Source: Undibacterium sp. KW1 (GTDB taxonomy: Bacteria > Pseudomonadota > Gammaproteobacteria > Burkholderiales > Burkholderiaceae_D). Taken from it: 64,000 bases of DNA. The position numbers were made by a program, and so were the translations under genes. A model generated the notes under the pieces. The model was not told the origin of the DNA. It saw nothing but the letters and a program-made list of their open reading frames with translations, and searched no databases. This document shows, in pieces, positions 24,895-34,563 of this stretch; position 1 is the first letter of the stretch, and each line of letters starts with the position of its first letter. The stretch covers positions 6,448,001 to 6,512,000 of the forward strand of contig NZ_AP018439.1 in the NCBI RefSeq assembly GCF_009937955.1, given 5' to 3'.

Positions 24895-27800
24895 CTAAGG
24901 CGCGATGCGTATTGCCAGCGGAGTTGTCCACGTCTTGTCCGTATCGTTATAGTACAGATAGGCAGAAGAAGCGGGCCCGGTATAGCTGCCTGGCACTGTT
25001 GCCACCAGATCTACCGCCAGTTTTTTCACTTCACCCGGTTTCATGTCACGGAAATACAGTATCACTTCACGGGCACGGGTTTCATAAAAATCTATCTGTC
25101 CTTTCTCACGCATTTCTTTCAACTGCCAGTTCTGGAAAGTCAGCCCACCAGGCAAGCCCAGACGTACCAGGCTCATGGGCTGGCCGGTTTGTGTCTTGTT
25201 GCTGATAACCGCATTCAACCTGACGGTCTCACCCATTTTCAGATCAGCTTTAGCAAGGCTGGTGTTCAGGTTGATGACGGCGGTACTGGAAGATGCAGGT
25301 TCATTGCTGCGGTATTCAATCGCCATCGAATACGGCAAGGCAGATCCGCTGCTGGTTTTGAGCGTGATATTGTGCTTGCCAGGTGTCAGCAAGTTTTCAG
25401 AATCATTAAACAACAAAGGTTCACGCCTGCCAGCTTCATAGCTCTTCTCGCTGACCACGACACCATCAACCAGCAGGCTGACTTTGCCAGCCGTGGGTGC
25501 AACCCTGGTCGCCTCATCAAAAGCGATCATTGCCTTCAAAGCCAGCACAGTGGCCTGGGTTGCACCCCATTGACCAAAGCCGCTGCGGTTTGCCTGCAAC
25601 CAGGTGATACCTTTGCGTGCCTGTTCCAGGTGGCCATCTGATTTGAGCATGGCCAGTATCGCCAGTGAGGTGGTTTCTATATGCAGATTGCTGCCGCCGC
25701 TGCGGGTGATGGAATGATCTGCATTCGTCCAGGAACCATTGGCATTTTGCATGCCCACCAATTTATCCACTGCTGCGCGCCGTGCCTTGTCTGATACCGC
25801 CGTTTTTGCAGATGGTGCCAGCATGGTACCGCTGGCCAGTGCCAGTTGATACGCATCTTGCGTGGTTTCCGCCAGTTTGACGGATTTGCCTATTTCTTTA
25901 TCCAGCCCGGTTTCGCCAGCGCTGACCAGGGCCCAGGTGATATAGGCATCAGTCACTTCTGGTGCAGCACGGCCAAAGCTGTCGAGCGCCTTGGCATCGC
26001 GCTGGTAACCGCCATTGCCATCACGTCTGGCTTTGAGCCAGTTTGCAGTACGCGCCAGCATGGCGGTATCGACGGAACCATAGATATTTTTCATATCGGC
26101 AAATTCCAGCAAGCCATAGGCAGTCAGCGCTTCATGGCCGGGGTCACCACCAAACCATTCATAGCCTTTTTTCGGTGATTCAAAGCCAGCCAGTTTCTTG
26201 TAGCCGCTATCGAGTAATTTTCCGGTACGTTCCAGCAAGGCGCTGTCGGCCACATCATGCTGCTTCAGGTATTGCATGATCATGACGTTAGGGTAATTGG
26301 TCGATGAGGTTTGTTCAAAACAGCCAGACGGTTCACGCAACATGCCTTCCAGGCCAGATACCATGGTAGCGAGTGGCGAGGTATATACCTTGATGAATGT
26401 CTGCACGCTGCCCTTATTGGCCTTGCTGAGATCGATGTCATGCGTGACCTGTCCCTTGATTTGTCCTGACTTCTCCAGCAATTGCGGAAAGCCAGGGGCG
26501 ACCACTGGTATGCTGCGCAAGACTTCATCTTTCAAACCCGATGCAGTCGCTGACAACTGCACCTGAGACAAACCCTGTGTGCCTGTGATCTCAAGCGGGA
26601 TGAACATGCTCTTGCGCTGGCCAGCAGCGATAGCACCCACTTTGTTATTACTGTCACTGGCTTTCAGGAGTTTGCCAAAATTGCTGTTGAGCGTGACATT
26701 GACAGCCTGCTCGCCTTCATTGCTCAGGGTGACGGGAATCAGCGGTTTGTCACCGGCAGAAATTTCGAGTGGCAGTTTGGCCGACAAAGAAAATGGTAAG
26801 GAAGATTTAAGGATATTTTCACTATGCCCTGCCTGCCCGCCACCGACACCTTCTGCGGTGACGCGGAAAGACGTGACGGCATCCGACAAGGCCAGCTTCA
26901 AGGTGGCCTTGCCCTGCTTGTCGGTTTTTACTGAAGGAGCCCACATCACGGTATCGCGGTAATCATCACGCGGACCGGCATAATCAGGCGTATAGGCTGG
27001 AACCGGAAACACCCGCACCGCTGCCCAACTTGGCGCCAGCTCTGCCATAGGCGCTGCCATTTTTGCATCGGCACGAGCGAAGTCCTTGTCAGCCATGGGT
27101 TCTGCCGGAAAATATCTGGCTTCCATCTGTACTGGAGCCGCGGCCACAATGCGGCCCGCAGCAAATTCTTCTTTCATTTTTGCCAAGGCAGGTTTTTGCG
27201 GTGCCATAGCTACCATAGGTGCTGCGGGTGCTATGGCGGCAGCCAGTTTTTTCAATTCTGGTGCTGCTACTGGAGCAGGCACAGGCATGGGTGCTGCCGC
27301 ATTCATCTCCCGCCGCCGGATATTGCTGCCAGTGACTGTCACCCTTTCCAAGGGGGTCAGCACCTGTACCCAGTCAAAGCGGCGATAGCCGCGCGTACCC
27401 ATCAGCATATCCAGTGCCAGGGCACTTTTGTCTTCACCCAGGTCGGTATAAAAATTAGGCTCTTCTATCTTGCCGGGTAATTCACTTTCCAGCAAAAGAC
27501 GCGACAGCATATTGGCGCTTTTGTCATCGGCAAACGACAACACCGTGTCATCGACAACCGACAGGGCCAGTTCTGCTGGCACGGCTTTGCCGCTGGCATC
27601 TTTGGTTGTGATGTTCAGGGCGACTTCGCCGCGCGGTACATAGGCCTTTTTGTCTTGCTCTACCTTGATCTCAAGCCGGTTACGGCGATTGCGGAACACC
27701 AGGCGTTCTGCCAGCGGGTCCAGATTCTGGTTAAACAGGGTAACGCGGGCGATGCCTGCAGTAGCTGTCGTGGCCTGGTCTTTGGCTTGTAAATACATGA

Positions 27801-29172
27801 CAGCCGGTTTACCCGGGCCGGCTTCCATGCTGCCTGCATCAAATAATTTGTCGCGCACGGTGGCCGCGACCACGACCTTTTGCGTGGCGCTGCATTGCAC
27901 GGCTATACGCAAGGCTTTTTCCTGTCCATCCAGATCATCATAGCTGCGCATGACACAGCCCGTTTCTTCTGCCAATGGCAAAGCATAATGCTCAGTCACG
28001 CTGCTGGGTTTGCTGATTTCTGCATGATAACGGCGACCCGTAGCTGGCGTAAACGCGACACGGCCCAGGCCATTTTTATAGGTATTGAATCTGGCAATAG
28101 TATTACCCAGATCATCCACCAACTTGCCCTCGGCATCTGCCGGTTTCCCCAGCCTGGTTTTGGCTTCAAAATAGAGACGCGCAGGCAAACCTGCCACCAT
28201 CTTGCCACCTTCAGGGAAGAAAGACAGTGCCAGCTTGTTTTGCAGGATGGGTATGGATTTTGAAATCGATTCAGTGACGCCGCCATCTTCTACCAGTATC
28301 GTCAACAAGCCATCGCCAGTGTTGATGTTCTTCGGTAAATCAAATTTCACCAGTGCCTCACCCGTGGCATCTGTCGTGACATTCACGCGGGGTAATTCCA
28401 CGCCATCGACAGTCGCAACTGCGACCAGGCGCTTGCCCGACATTATCTCGCCAGTAGGGCGTTTGACGGCGATCGTGGCACTGACCTGTTCACCCGCACC
28501 ATAGGATTTCTTGACGAATTCCAGGGTTTTCTTCATGCGTGGAGCTTCAAATGCAGAGACGATGATGGCGCGTTCCAAGGTTTTTCCGTCACTGCTTGTG
28601 ATACGTATTTTGTATTCACCACCTTGCGCCTCAGGTGGCAATTCAAAATCATTGGCAGCACTACCCGCCTCGACACGCAAGCGTTTCTTGATCACGCTGG
28701 CGCCTTTGGGCGAGATCAGTTCCACCGTTGCCGCTTGCATTTCGCTGCCAGTCAAATTGCGGGCTTTCAAGTCCCAGCTCTTGAACCAGATGGTTTCACC
28801 GGGTTTGTAAAGCGGCTTATCTACCTGTATATACAGATTGCGGCTCTCGTGCGTGTCGAAATAACTATTGATCAGGGCCGGCAATTCCTCAGCGCGCACT
28901 TGTTTGATCCTGGTCGATGCCGCCGGGGCTGGTTCAGCCGCAACCGGGCCCAGTACTGGTTTTTGCCCATCCTGGGCTGCAATCGTTTTGTTCTTCTTGT
29001 TGCCAGTTTGTCGGGAAGCTGTTGTGTCAGACTGCGGGCTTATCATCACATCACCGGTGGCAGCCACGGTCTCTGCGACATCACCAAACTGACAACCGCC
29101 CAGCATCAGTAACAGCAAGGGGCACAAAATAGGTGCTTTAAAGTAGTGACCAGATTTTTTCATCATTGACAA
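24895..29172 (-). CDS. Alpha-2-macroglobulin-like lipoprotein with thioester motif
   Basis: A 1425-residue exported lipoprotein (signal ending LLLLMLGGC). It has MG2-type macroglobulin domains (LYIQVDKPLYKPGETIWFKS near residue 95), a bait/insert region, the A2M signature region (VTSFRVTAEGVGGG), and a thioester domain with the C-x-E-Q motif as PSGCFEQTSSTNYPN (Cys951), followed by alpha-toroid repeats (GGYQRDAK, NGSWTNADHS). In other bacteria such proteins sit in the periplasm and are thought to trap foreign proteases. Residues about 605-625 carry RVTVTGSNIRRREMNAAAP, shared with the neighbouring anti-sigma protein. The gap to the ECF gene is 149 bases. Confidence 0.88.
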   Translation of the reverse strand: MSMMKKSGHYFKAPILCPLLLLMLGGCQFGDVAETVAATGDVMISPQSDTTASRQTGNKKNKTIAAQDGQKPVLGPVAAEPAPAASTRIKQVRAEELPALINSYFDTHESRNLYIQVDKPLYKPGETIWFKSWDLKARNLTGSEMQAATVELISPKGASVIKKRLRVEAGSAANDFELPPEAQGGEYKIRITSSDGKTLERAIIVSAFEAPRMKKTLEFVKKSYGAGEQVSATIAVKRPTGEIMSGKRLVAVATVDGVELPRVNVTTDATGEALVKFDLPKNINTGDGLLTILVEDGGVTESISKSIPILQNKLALSFFPEGGKMVAGLPARLYFEAKTRLGKPADAEGKLVDDLGNTIARFNTYKNGLGRVAFTPATGRRYHAEISKPSSVTEHYALPLAEETGCVMRSYDDLDGQEKALRIAVQCSATQKVVVAATVRDKLFDAGSMEAGPGKPAVMYLQAKDQATTATAGIARVTLFNQNLDPLAERLVFRNRRNRLEIKVEQDKKAYVPRGEVALNITTKDASGKAVPAELALSVVDDTVLSFADDKSANMLSRLLLESELPGKIEEPNFYTDLGEDKSALALDMLMGTRGYRRFDWVQVLTPLERVTVTGSNIRRREMNAAAPMPVPAPVAAPELKKLAAAIAPAAPMVAMAPQKPALAKMKEEFAAGRIVAAAPVQMEARYFPAEPMADKDFARADAKMAAPMAELAPSWAAVRVFPVPAYTPDYAGPRDDYRDTVMWAPSVKTDKQGKATLKLALSDAVTSFRVTAEGVGGGQAGHSENILKSSLPFSLSAKLPLEISAGDKPLIPVTLSNEGEQAVNVTLNSNFGKLLKASDSNNKVGAIAAGQRKSMFIPLEITGTQGLSQVQLSATASGLKDEVLRSIPVVAPGFPQLLEKSGQIKGQVTHDIDLSKANKGSVQTFIKVYTSPLATMVSGLEGMLREPSGCFEQTSSTNYPNVMIMQYLKQHDVADSALLERTGKLLDSGYKKLAGFESPKKGYEWFGGDPGHEALTAYGLLEFADMKNIYGSVDTAMLARTANWLKARRDGNGGYQRDAKALDSFGRAAPEVTDAYITWALVSAGETGLDKEIGKSVKLAETTQDAYQLALASGTMLAPSAKTAVSDKARRAAVDKLVGMQNANGSWTNADHSITRSGGSNLHIETTSLAILAMLKSDGHLEQARKGITWLQANRSGFGQWGATQATVLALKAMIAFDEATRVAPTAGKVSLLVDGVVVSEKSYEAGRREPLLFNDSENLLTPGKHNITLKTSSGSALPYSMAIEYRSNEPASSSTAVINLNTSLAKADLKMGETVRLNAVISNKTQTGQPMSLVRLGLPGGLTFQNWQLKEMREKGQIDFYETRAREVILYFRDMKPGEVKKLAVDLVATVPGSYTGPASSAYLYYNDTDKTWTTPLAIRIAP

Positions 29173-29267
29173 TTTCCTGTATTTTTAGTGAGAACGGGGG
29201 CCTGGGAAACCCCCATGAAGGTGCTGCATGACATCAGGTATTTGTGGTGCGCTATATTTGCCGCGCT

Positions 29268-30092
29268 TTAATTCGGGTCAGGTACGAAACCGCCAGGGAA
29301 GGGATTGGCATCCTGATGGCGGCCACGCGGGATAATGCCGCGTGCTACCAGATGAGCGTAGGTGTCATACTGGATGCTGATTATTTCGTCAGGCTGCTGG
29401 CTGGCACGGCGAAAATCGGTGTTCCGCACGCTGCTGTCTATGCGCTCACCATGGCCTGTACCTATCCTCGCATCCATGGATTTTTCTGCCATGTCAGACT
29501 TGCTTTTTGCCAGGTTGCCGGTCACTTCAACAGGAGGCAAGGCAGAAGCAGTTGGGGCAGGTGGAGGTACAGATGCAGGTGCAGCAGATTCAGCCCGGCG
29601 TGAATACCATGGTTCTACAGGTACAGGCTCTCTATACTCTCTGAACTCCCTGAAAAGGGCCACGCCGATGACGCCGACATTGTCTGGCCTGCCTGTGCGT
29701 GCCGCATACGAATCAGGCAACTGGGTGAAATAAAAAGCTGCCACTTCATCCATATTCTTGCGCCAGCCCTTGATTTCTACTGGCTGCCTGCTCGCCAATA
29801 CATAGCCCGATTGTTGTGGCGATGCTGTGGCACCCGTCAATACATTGACACCATCGACAGACAAGACCGACAAAATACGCCCACCAGTCTTGTTGGTGAT
29901 TTCTACCGCATAACGCTCACCGGGCTTGCCCGCCACATAATTATTGCCCTGATGACGCCATATAGGCAGCCTTTCACCCGTGCTTTGATTGATGATGCTG
30001 ATGCTGGCAAGCTGGCCCGCATGTGCGAATGTGCTCAACGTCGCGGTCGCTCCTATTGCCAGGGCTGCAAGTAAAGATGTCCATTTATTCAT
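29268..30092 (-). CDS. Exported protein of unknown function, A2M operon
   Basis: A 274-residue exported protein. I start it at 30092, where GGAGAACAAA precedes the ATG and the product opens with a clear signal peptide (MNKWTSLLAALAIGATATLSTFAHA). The mature N-terminal half looks beta-rich (ASISIINQSTGERLPIWRHQ, YAVEITNKTGGRILSVLSVD), and the Pro/Ala-rich second half contains PVEVTGNLAKSKSDMAEK, a faint echo of the VTVTGS motif in the two downstream proteins. It lies 95 bases upstream of the A2M-like gene on the same strand and is probably the first gene of that operon. I do not recognise the family beyond this. Confidence 0.75.
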   Translation of the reverse strand: MNKWTSLLAALAIGATATLSTFAHAGQLASISIINQSTGERLPIWRHQGNNYVAGKPGERYAVEITNKTGGRILSVLSVDGVNVLTGATASPQQSGYVLASRQPVEIKGWRKNMDEVAAFYFTQLPDSYAARTGRPDNVGVIGVALFREFREYREPVPVEPWYSRRAESAAPASVPPPAPTASALPPVEVTGNLAKSKSDMAEKSMDARIGTGHGERIDSSVRNTDFRRASQQPDEIISIQYDTYAHLVARGIIPRGRHQDANPFPGGFVPDPN

Positions 30093-30318
30093 TTTGTTCT
30101 CCATAAAAAGCGCGTTCATACTCATTAAACGGAGCAGCAAAACAAAAGGGGTTAAGATTTTTAAAAAATAATCGAATAGATGGCTGCGTTCTTATGATCC
30201 AGTGTCACATTTTCAATTTTTAGGGATAATATGAAGCCATCGCGAGCTTAAGTTTCTTAAATGGGCCAAGTTACCTAAGTTATTTGAGTTGCTCGCAGCA
30301 ATCACCTCAGGAAGAGCC

Positions 30319-31029
30319 ATGAACACAGAAAACACCAGCGAATCGGCTAGCACAACGGCCAGTCCGGCAGCAGATGCACAATACCTCGACGCAGTAGAAG
30401 TGCGCGTCCTTGGCGTACTGGCAGAAAAAGAAGCCGCCACGCCCGACAATTATCCCCTGTCACTCAATACCCTGGTGAATGCCTGTAACCAGCTCACCAG
30501 CCGCGACCCCGTCATGTCAGTGACCGAGTCTGAAGTGCTGGAAGCCATAGACAGGCTGGCCACCAAGAAACTGGTCAATGCCATCCACCAGGCCGGTGCC
30601 CGCGTCGCCAAGTATGAGCACCGCATGCGTATCAAATGGATGCTGGATCAGCCCAAGGTGGCGGTATTGACCATACTCATGTTGCGCGGCTTCCAGACCG
30701 CAGGCGAAATCCGCGCCCGCGTTGGCCGCCTGCATGAATTTGCCAGCGTCGCCGATGTAGAGAAATGCCTGGACTACCTGATGGACAAATACCCGCCACT
30801 GGTCGCCCGTTTGAACCTGACACCAGGCACCAAGGAGCCGCGTTACGCGCATCTGCTGTCCTGTGATGAAGCCAGCCTGGATCAGGCAGAAGCTTCCAGT
30901 TTTGCCAGCGGCGGCGGTGCTTCAAAAAATGACAGGGTCAGCCAACTGGAGACAGAAGTCGCGCAACTGAAGCAGCAGGTAAGCGATTTGAGTGCGCAGT
31001 TTGCAGAGTTCAAGAAGCAGTTTGAATAG
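30319..31029 (+). CDS. yceH: YceH family protein (UPF0502/DUF480)
   Basis: A 236-residue protein of the YceH family, which consists of two winged-helix domains and whose cellular role is not firmly known. Family signatures are LDAVEVRVLGVLAEKEAATPDNYPLSLN (read in parts), ACNQLTSRDPVM, and the second domain AVLTILMLRGFQTAGEIRARV followed by GTKEPRYAHLL. A C-terminal coiled coil (VSQLETEVAQLKQQVSDL) is also usual. I chose the ATG at 30319, which has AGGAAGAG before it, over the earlier frame start at 30289. Confidence 0.9.
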   Translation: MNTENTSESASTTASPAADAQYLDAVEVRVLGVLAEKEAATPDNYPLSLNTLVNACNQLTSRDPVMSVTESEVLEAIDRLATKKLVNAIHQAGARVAKYEHRMRIKWMLDQPKVAVLTILMLRGFQTAGEIRARVGRLHEFASVADVEKCLDYLMDKYPPLVARLNLTPGTKEPRYAHLLSCDEASLDQAEASSFASGGGASKNDRVSQLETEVAQLKQQVSDLSAQFAEFKKQFE

Positions 31030-31037
31030 GTAGTTAT

Positions 31038-31180
31038 AAGACTAAAAAGCTCACCACAGAGACACGGAGCGAGGAAAGGCTGCTTGCAAGCAGCCTTCGT
31101 TACGCAGGCGAACGACATGTCGTTCCAATTCCCTGCTACACCACAGAGGGGCACAGAGGAAAAATTTTCTGTTGAATGAA
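31038..31180. repeat. Structured dispersed repeat, copy A
   Basis: About 140 bases with two perfect hairpins: 31077-31096 (AGGCTGCTTGCAAGCAGCCT) and 31110-31125 (GAACGACATGTCGTTC), bordered by CACAGAG-type direct motifs. A second copy lies at 32022-32160. The pair brackets the AAA ATPase gene. Confidence 0.85.
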
Positions 31181-31243
31181 TTTTCTCTGATGATCTGTTT
31201 GAGTAGCAAGAGGCGGTATGAACTCTGAATTACCCGAGGCAAC

Positions 31244-31996
31244 ATGATTTCAAAACAGTATGTCAGCCGCGTCAGCCTGCGGAGGGATATCGTCGAATCG
31301 TTTGATCGTTACCCCTTCTCTTTGCCCGCGATAAAAAACTTCGAGTATGTCGATCTGCATCCCAAGATCACTTACTTTGTTGGTGAAAATGGTTCGGGCA
31401 AATCTACCTTGCTCGAAGCGATCGCGGTTTCTTTGGGTTTTAATGCCGAGGGTGGTACCAAGAACTTCAGCTTTGGTACACGTCGCTCACATTCAGTACT
31501 GGATGAGTATCTGCGTATTGCCAAAGGCATACGCAAGCCGCGTGATGGCTTCTTCTTGCGGGCTGAGAGCTTCTTCAATGTGGCTACTGAAATTGAAAGA
31601 CTGGACGAAGATACTTCTTATCCAGCTCCGCCGATTATCAAATCCTATGGCGGCATCTCATTGCACGAGCAATCGCACGGTGAATCCTTCCTTGCATTGA
31701 TGACAGAACGATTCGGCGGCCAGGGCCTGTACATACTCGATGAACCTGAGGCTGCGCTGTCACCACAAAGGCAACTCGCGGTCCTGTCTCGCATCCATGA
31801 TCTGATAGAAGATAATTCCCAATTCATCATCGCTACCCATTCACCGATACTCATGGCTTATCCTGATGCCTGCATCTACCAATGCGGTAAAGAAGGTATC
31901 TCTGAAATTGCCTATGAAGACACCGAGCACTACAAGGTCACACGGGATTTTCTGGCGAATCCCAAGCGCATGATGGATGTGTTGATGGAGCGTTGA
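31244..31996 (+). CDS. AAA family ATPase (ABC-type fold)
   Basis: A 250-residue stand-alone ATPase. Walker A is VGENGSGKST at residues 46-55, the Walker B with catalytic Glu is LYILDEPEAAL at about 165-175, and the H-loop is FIIATHSPILMAYP. A signature-like SHGESFLALM precedes Walker B. The layout matches the AAA_21/OLD-like group of predicted ATPases, many of which act with nucleases in defence, but there is no nuclease domain here and no partner gene. It lies alone between two copies of a structured repeat, so it may have moved as a unit. Confidence 0.88.
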   Translation: MISKQYVSRVSLRRDIVESFDRYPFSLPAIKNFEYVDLHPKITYFVGENGSGKSTLLEAIAVSLGFNAEGGTKNFSFGTRRSHSVLDEYLRIAKGIRKPRDGFFLRAESFFNVATEIERLDEDTSYPAPPIIKSYGGISLHEQSHGESFLALMTERFGGQGLYILDEPEAALSPQRQLAVLSRIHDLIEDNSQFIIATHSPILMAYPDACIYQCGKEGISEIAYEDTEHYKVTRDFLANPKRMMDVLMER

Positions 31997-32021
31997 GTTT
32001 TTGAATTGGGTGGATTTCTGA

Positions 32022-32160
32022 AAGACCAAAATGCTCACCACAGAGGCACCGAGGGAAGAAAGGCTGCTGGCAAGCAGCCTTCGTTACGCAGGCGAACGGC
32101 ATGCCGTTCGATTTCCCTGCTACACCACAGAGGATTCACAGAGAAAATTCTTTGATGAAC
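32022..32160. repeat. Structured dispersed repeat, copy B
   Basis: Same orientation as copy A at 31038. Hairpins at 32061-32080 and 32094-32109. In the second hairpin the A-T pair of copy A is replaced by G-C (GAACGGCATGCCGTTC), a compensatory change. Confidence 0.85.
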
Positions 32161-32211
32161 TCTCTATAAAACCTGAGTGTCTATGTGTTGATAGATATTG
32201 CCCTGACTTGA

Positions 32212-33294
32212 TTACTTGTGATTGAGCATCGCAATCACAACGACAACAGCGATGGCCAGCAACACCGCCCCCGCAATCTTCCACGCTGAATACGGACGCT
32301 CACCCTGCACCTGGCCAGTCTGGCCGTTCACCAGAAAGCGGTAAGTTTTGTCGCCATATTTATAAGACGACAGCCAGATAGGCAGCAGGATGTGTTTGAA
32401 GCTGATATTTGAATAGCGAGGCTGCATCGCAATGATGCGCTGGTGGTCACCACCGATATCGCGGCAGATGGCATTGCGGATTTCACCTTCCATCTTGCCC
32501 TGGGCATCGACAAAGCCAGGTTCCAGTCCCACCTGGTAAGCCTCTACCGTAAAGCCGGATACATAATCGTCACGGTAACCCTGCAATTTTTCCAGACGCC
32601 AAGGCGCGAGATTTTCTGCATACGAAGTTGGCAGTGTCTTTGAACCCACGACCAGCACATCATCAAACGACACTTGCACTGCGCCCACTGCCGGGTACCA
32701 GTTGGTACGGGTCACCTGCCGGCTCTTGGTTTCGCCGTTTTCAGTATAGTTTTCTGTGACCGTGTAATCGACACCGCGCTGGCCTTGATAGGTGGTGTCG
32801 CTATCTGCATCATAGGTCCAGTAAGGGGTGTAGATACCTTTGAGGCCACGTTCCGCTCTATAAGCCTGCTTTAGCGCATTTGGCGCGAACCACAGGCCGG
32901 TAATCCAGTTGGCAAACTTGCTGCGTGCATCTGATTCCTTGATATCAAATGGGGCGATCGCCTTAGGCCTGATCTTGCGTGCAGAATAAGCGTTGGCTGC
33001 GATCAGCGGCACCGCGCAAAACGGGCAACGGTCAGACACCAGATTGGCTGCCAGTTGCGACTCTGCACCGCAGCCTGTGCATTTCACATGTTGGCTGGCG
33101 AGCATGGGTTCGTTCCCAGCCTGCTCAGCCAGGTAAGCCTGATAGTCCAGTTCTTCTACCGCCGCGACCGTGGCTTCCTTGTCTTCAGGAATTTCATTCT
33201 TGGAGCCGCAATACGGGCATTGCAGGGCATGCTGGCCAGGCGCATATTCCAGCTTGGCACCGCAAGATTTGCAGGGATAGTTTTTTGTCGTCAC
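32212..33294 (-). CDS. Double zinc-ribbon membrane protein
   Basis: A 360-residue protein starting at a GTG. Two zinc ribbons are visible: CKSCGAKLEY with CPYCGSKNE (residues about 8-35) and CTGCGAES with CPFCAVPL (about 72-97). A beta-rich middle follows (YTPYWTYDADSDTTYQGQRG) and a single C-terminal membrane helix (IAGAVLLAIAVVVVIAML). Database entries often call such proteins TFIIB-type zinc-ribbon proteins, which says nothing about function. It lies 69 bases after the SPFH gene on the same strand, a pairing I believe recurs in other genomes. Confidence 0.82.
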   Translation of the reverse strand: MTTKNYPCKSCGAKLEYAPGQHALQCPYCGSKNEIPEDKEATVAAVEELDYQAYLAEQAGNEPMLASQHVKCTGCGAESQLAANLVSDRCPFCAVPLIAANAYSARKIRPKAIAPFDIKESDARSKFANWITGLWFAPNALKQAYRAERGLKGIYTPYWTYDADSDTTYQGQRGVDYTVTENYTENGETKSRQVTRTNWYPAVGAVQVSFDDVLVVGSKTLPTSYAENLAPWRLEKLQGYRDDYVSGFTVEAYQVGLEPGFVDAQGKMEGEIRNAICRDIGGDHQRIIAMQPRYSNISFKHILLPIWLSSYKYGDKTYRFLVNGQTGQVQGERPYSAWKIAGAVLLAIAVVVVIAMLNHK

Positions 33295-33363
33295 AGGTGA
33301 TGATTCCAGAACAAAATAGCAGGCGTCGCCACCATCAGGCGCGACGCCACATCAGAGGAAGAT

Positions 33364-34518
33364 TTACTGCGGTGGCAGCGGTGGAGGCATTGCCGCAAAC
33401 AAGCCAGACAAATCAGCCTGTTCACCGGCCTTGCCCCAGGCAGCCATGCCTTGACGCCATACCAGACTGTCACGCGTCAAGCTGCCATTGCCCACGTGTG
33501 ATTGCAATACACCCAGATCAAACGGCCCGGTCTGCGCACCGTTTTGCGCAACAAAGTAAGATACGGCAGTCGGCAAAGGCGGTGGCATACCACCACCTGC
33601 TGCTGGTGCAGATGCTGGAGCTGTAGCAGGCGCAGCTGCCGGTTGTGGATTATTACCAAACATCGTGCCCATGCTCTGGCTCAGCATACCACCCACGCCC
33701 ACACCCATCATGGCACCAGCCATGCCCGGGTTTTGCGCTGCATCACGCAAGGCCTGTGCACCCTGGTATTGGGCGAACTGGTTCATATTGCCGATCACGC
33801 GCATCGCACCCTGCTGGTCGATGGCTTTTTCCACCTCCTCCGGCAAGCCTATGTCCTGCACCTGCACTTCGCAGAGTTCCAGACCATATTGCACAAAGTC
33901 AGAAGCAATTTTTTCCTGTATGCGCTTGCCCACTTCCGTGACCTTGGCTTCCAGGTCGATGACAGGCACGCCAATTTCAGGCATCACTTCCTTGATGCGC
34001 ATGCCTATCTTGCCGCGCAGGTTTTCTTCTATATCCGCTGTCGTAAAATCAGCCTTGGTACCGACCAGCTCCGACAGCATGGCCTTGGCATCGACAATGC
34101 GTATGCCATAAATACCAAACGCAGTCACACGCACCACGCCAAATTCAGGGTCGCGCATGGTGGCAGGCCCGGCCGTGCCCCATTTCATATTGGTAAATCG
34201 GGTAGTCTTGAAGAAATACACTTCCGCCTTGAAAGGGCTGTTAAAGCCATACTTCCAGCCCTTGAGCGTACTCAGCAAAGGCATGTTCTCGGTCGATAGC
34301 TCATACATGCCCGGCGTGAACACATCCGCCACCTGCCCCTTGCCCATCTGGCCTTCATTGACCATCACAGCAATCTGCCCCTCGCGCACCGTCAGCTTGG
34401 CACCCATCTTGATCTCGTTCTGATAGCGCTCAAAGCGATGCACCATCACATCGGGACTGTCATCCAGCCATTCGACAATATCGATAAATTCATTGCTGAG
34501 TTTATTCCACAGACCCAT
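33364..34518 (-). CDS. SPFH/band-7 domain protein with C-terminal GYF_2 domain
   Basis: A 384-residue protein. The SPFH domain (about residues 20-250) is of the type often called virion core protein-like (FERYQNEIKMGAKLTVREGQ, VFTPGMYELSTENMPLL, VQVQDIGLPEEVEKAI). A Gly/Met-rich segment and a Pro/Ala linker follow, then a GYF_2 (DUF4339) domain, YFVAQNGAQTGPFDLGVL with WRQGMAAWGKA. There is no membrane helix. I start it at 34518 (GGAGAACACT before ATG) instead of the longer frame. It probably forms an operon with the zinc-ribbon gene. Confidence 0.88.
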   Translation of the reverse strand: MGLWNKLSNEFIDIVEWLDDSPDVMVHRFERYQNEIKMGAKLTVREGQIAVMVNEGQMGKGQVADVFTPGMYELSTENMPLLSTLKGWKYGFNSPFKAEVYFFKTTRFTNMKWGTAGPATMRDPEFGVVRVTAFGIYGIRIVDAKAMLSELVGTKADFTTADIEENLRGKIGMRIKEVMPEIGVPVIDLEAKVTEVGKRIQEKIASDFVQYGLELCEVQVQDIGLPEEVEKAIDQQGAMRVIGNMNQFAQYQGAQALRDAAQNPGMAGAMMGVGVGGMLSQSMGTMFGNNPQPAAAPATAPASAPAAGGGMPPPLPTAVSYFVAQNGAQTGPFDLGVLQSHVGNGSLTRDSLVWRQGMAAWGKAGEQADLSGLFAAMPPPLPPQ

Positions 34519-34563
34519 AGTGTTCTCCAAAAAACAAAATTCTTGCAGGATGCTGGCAGGCAA

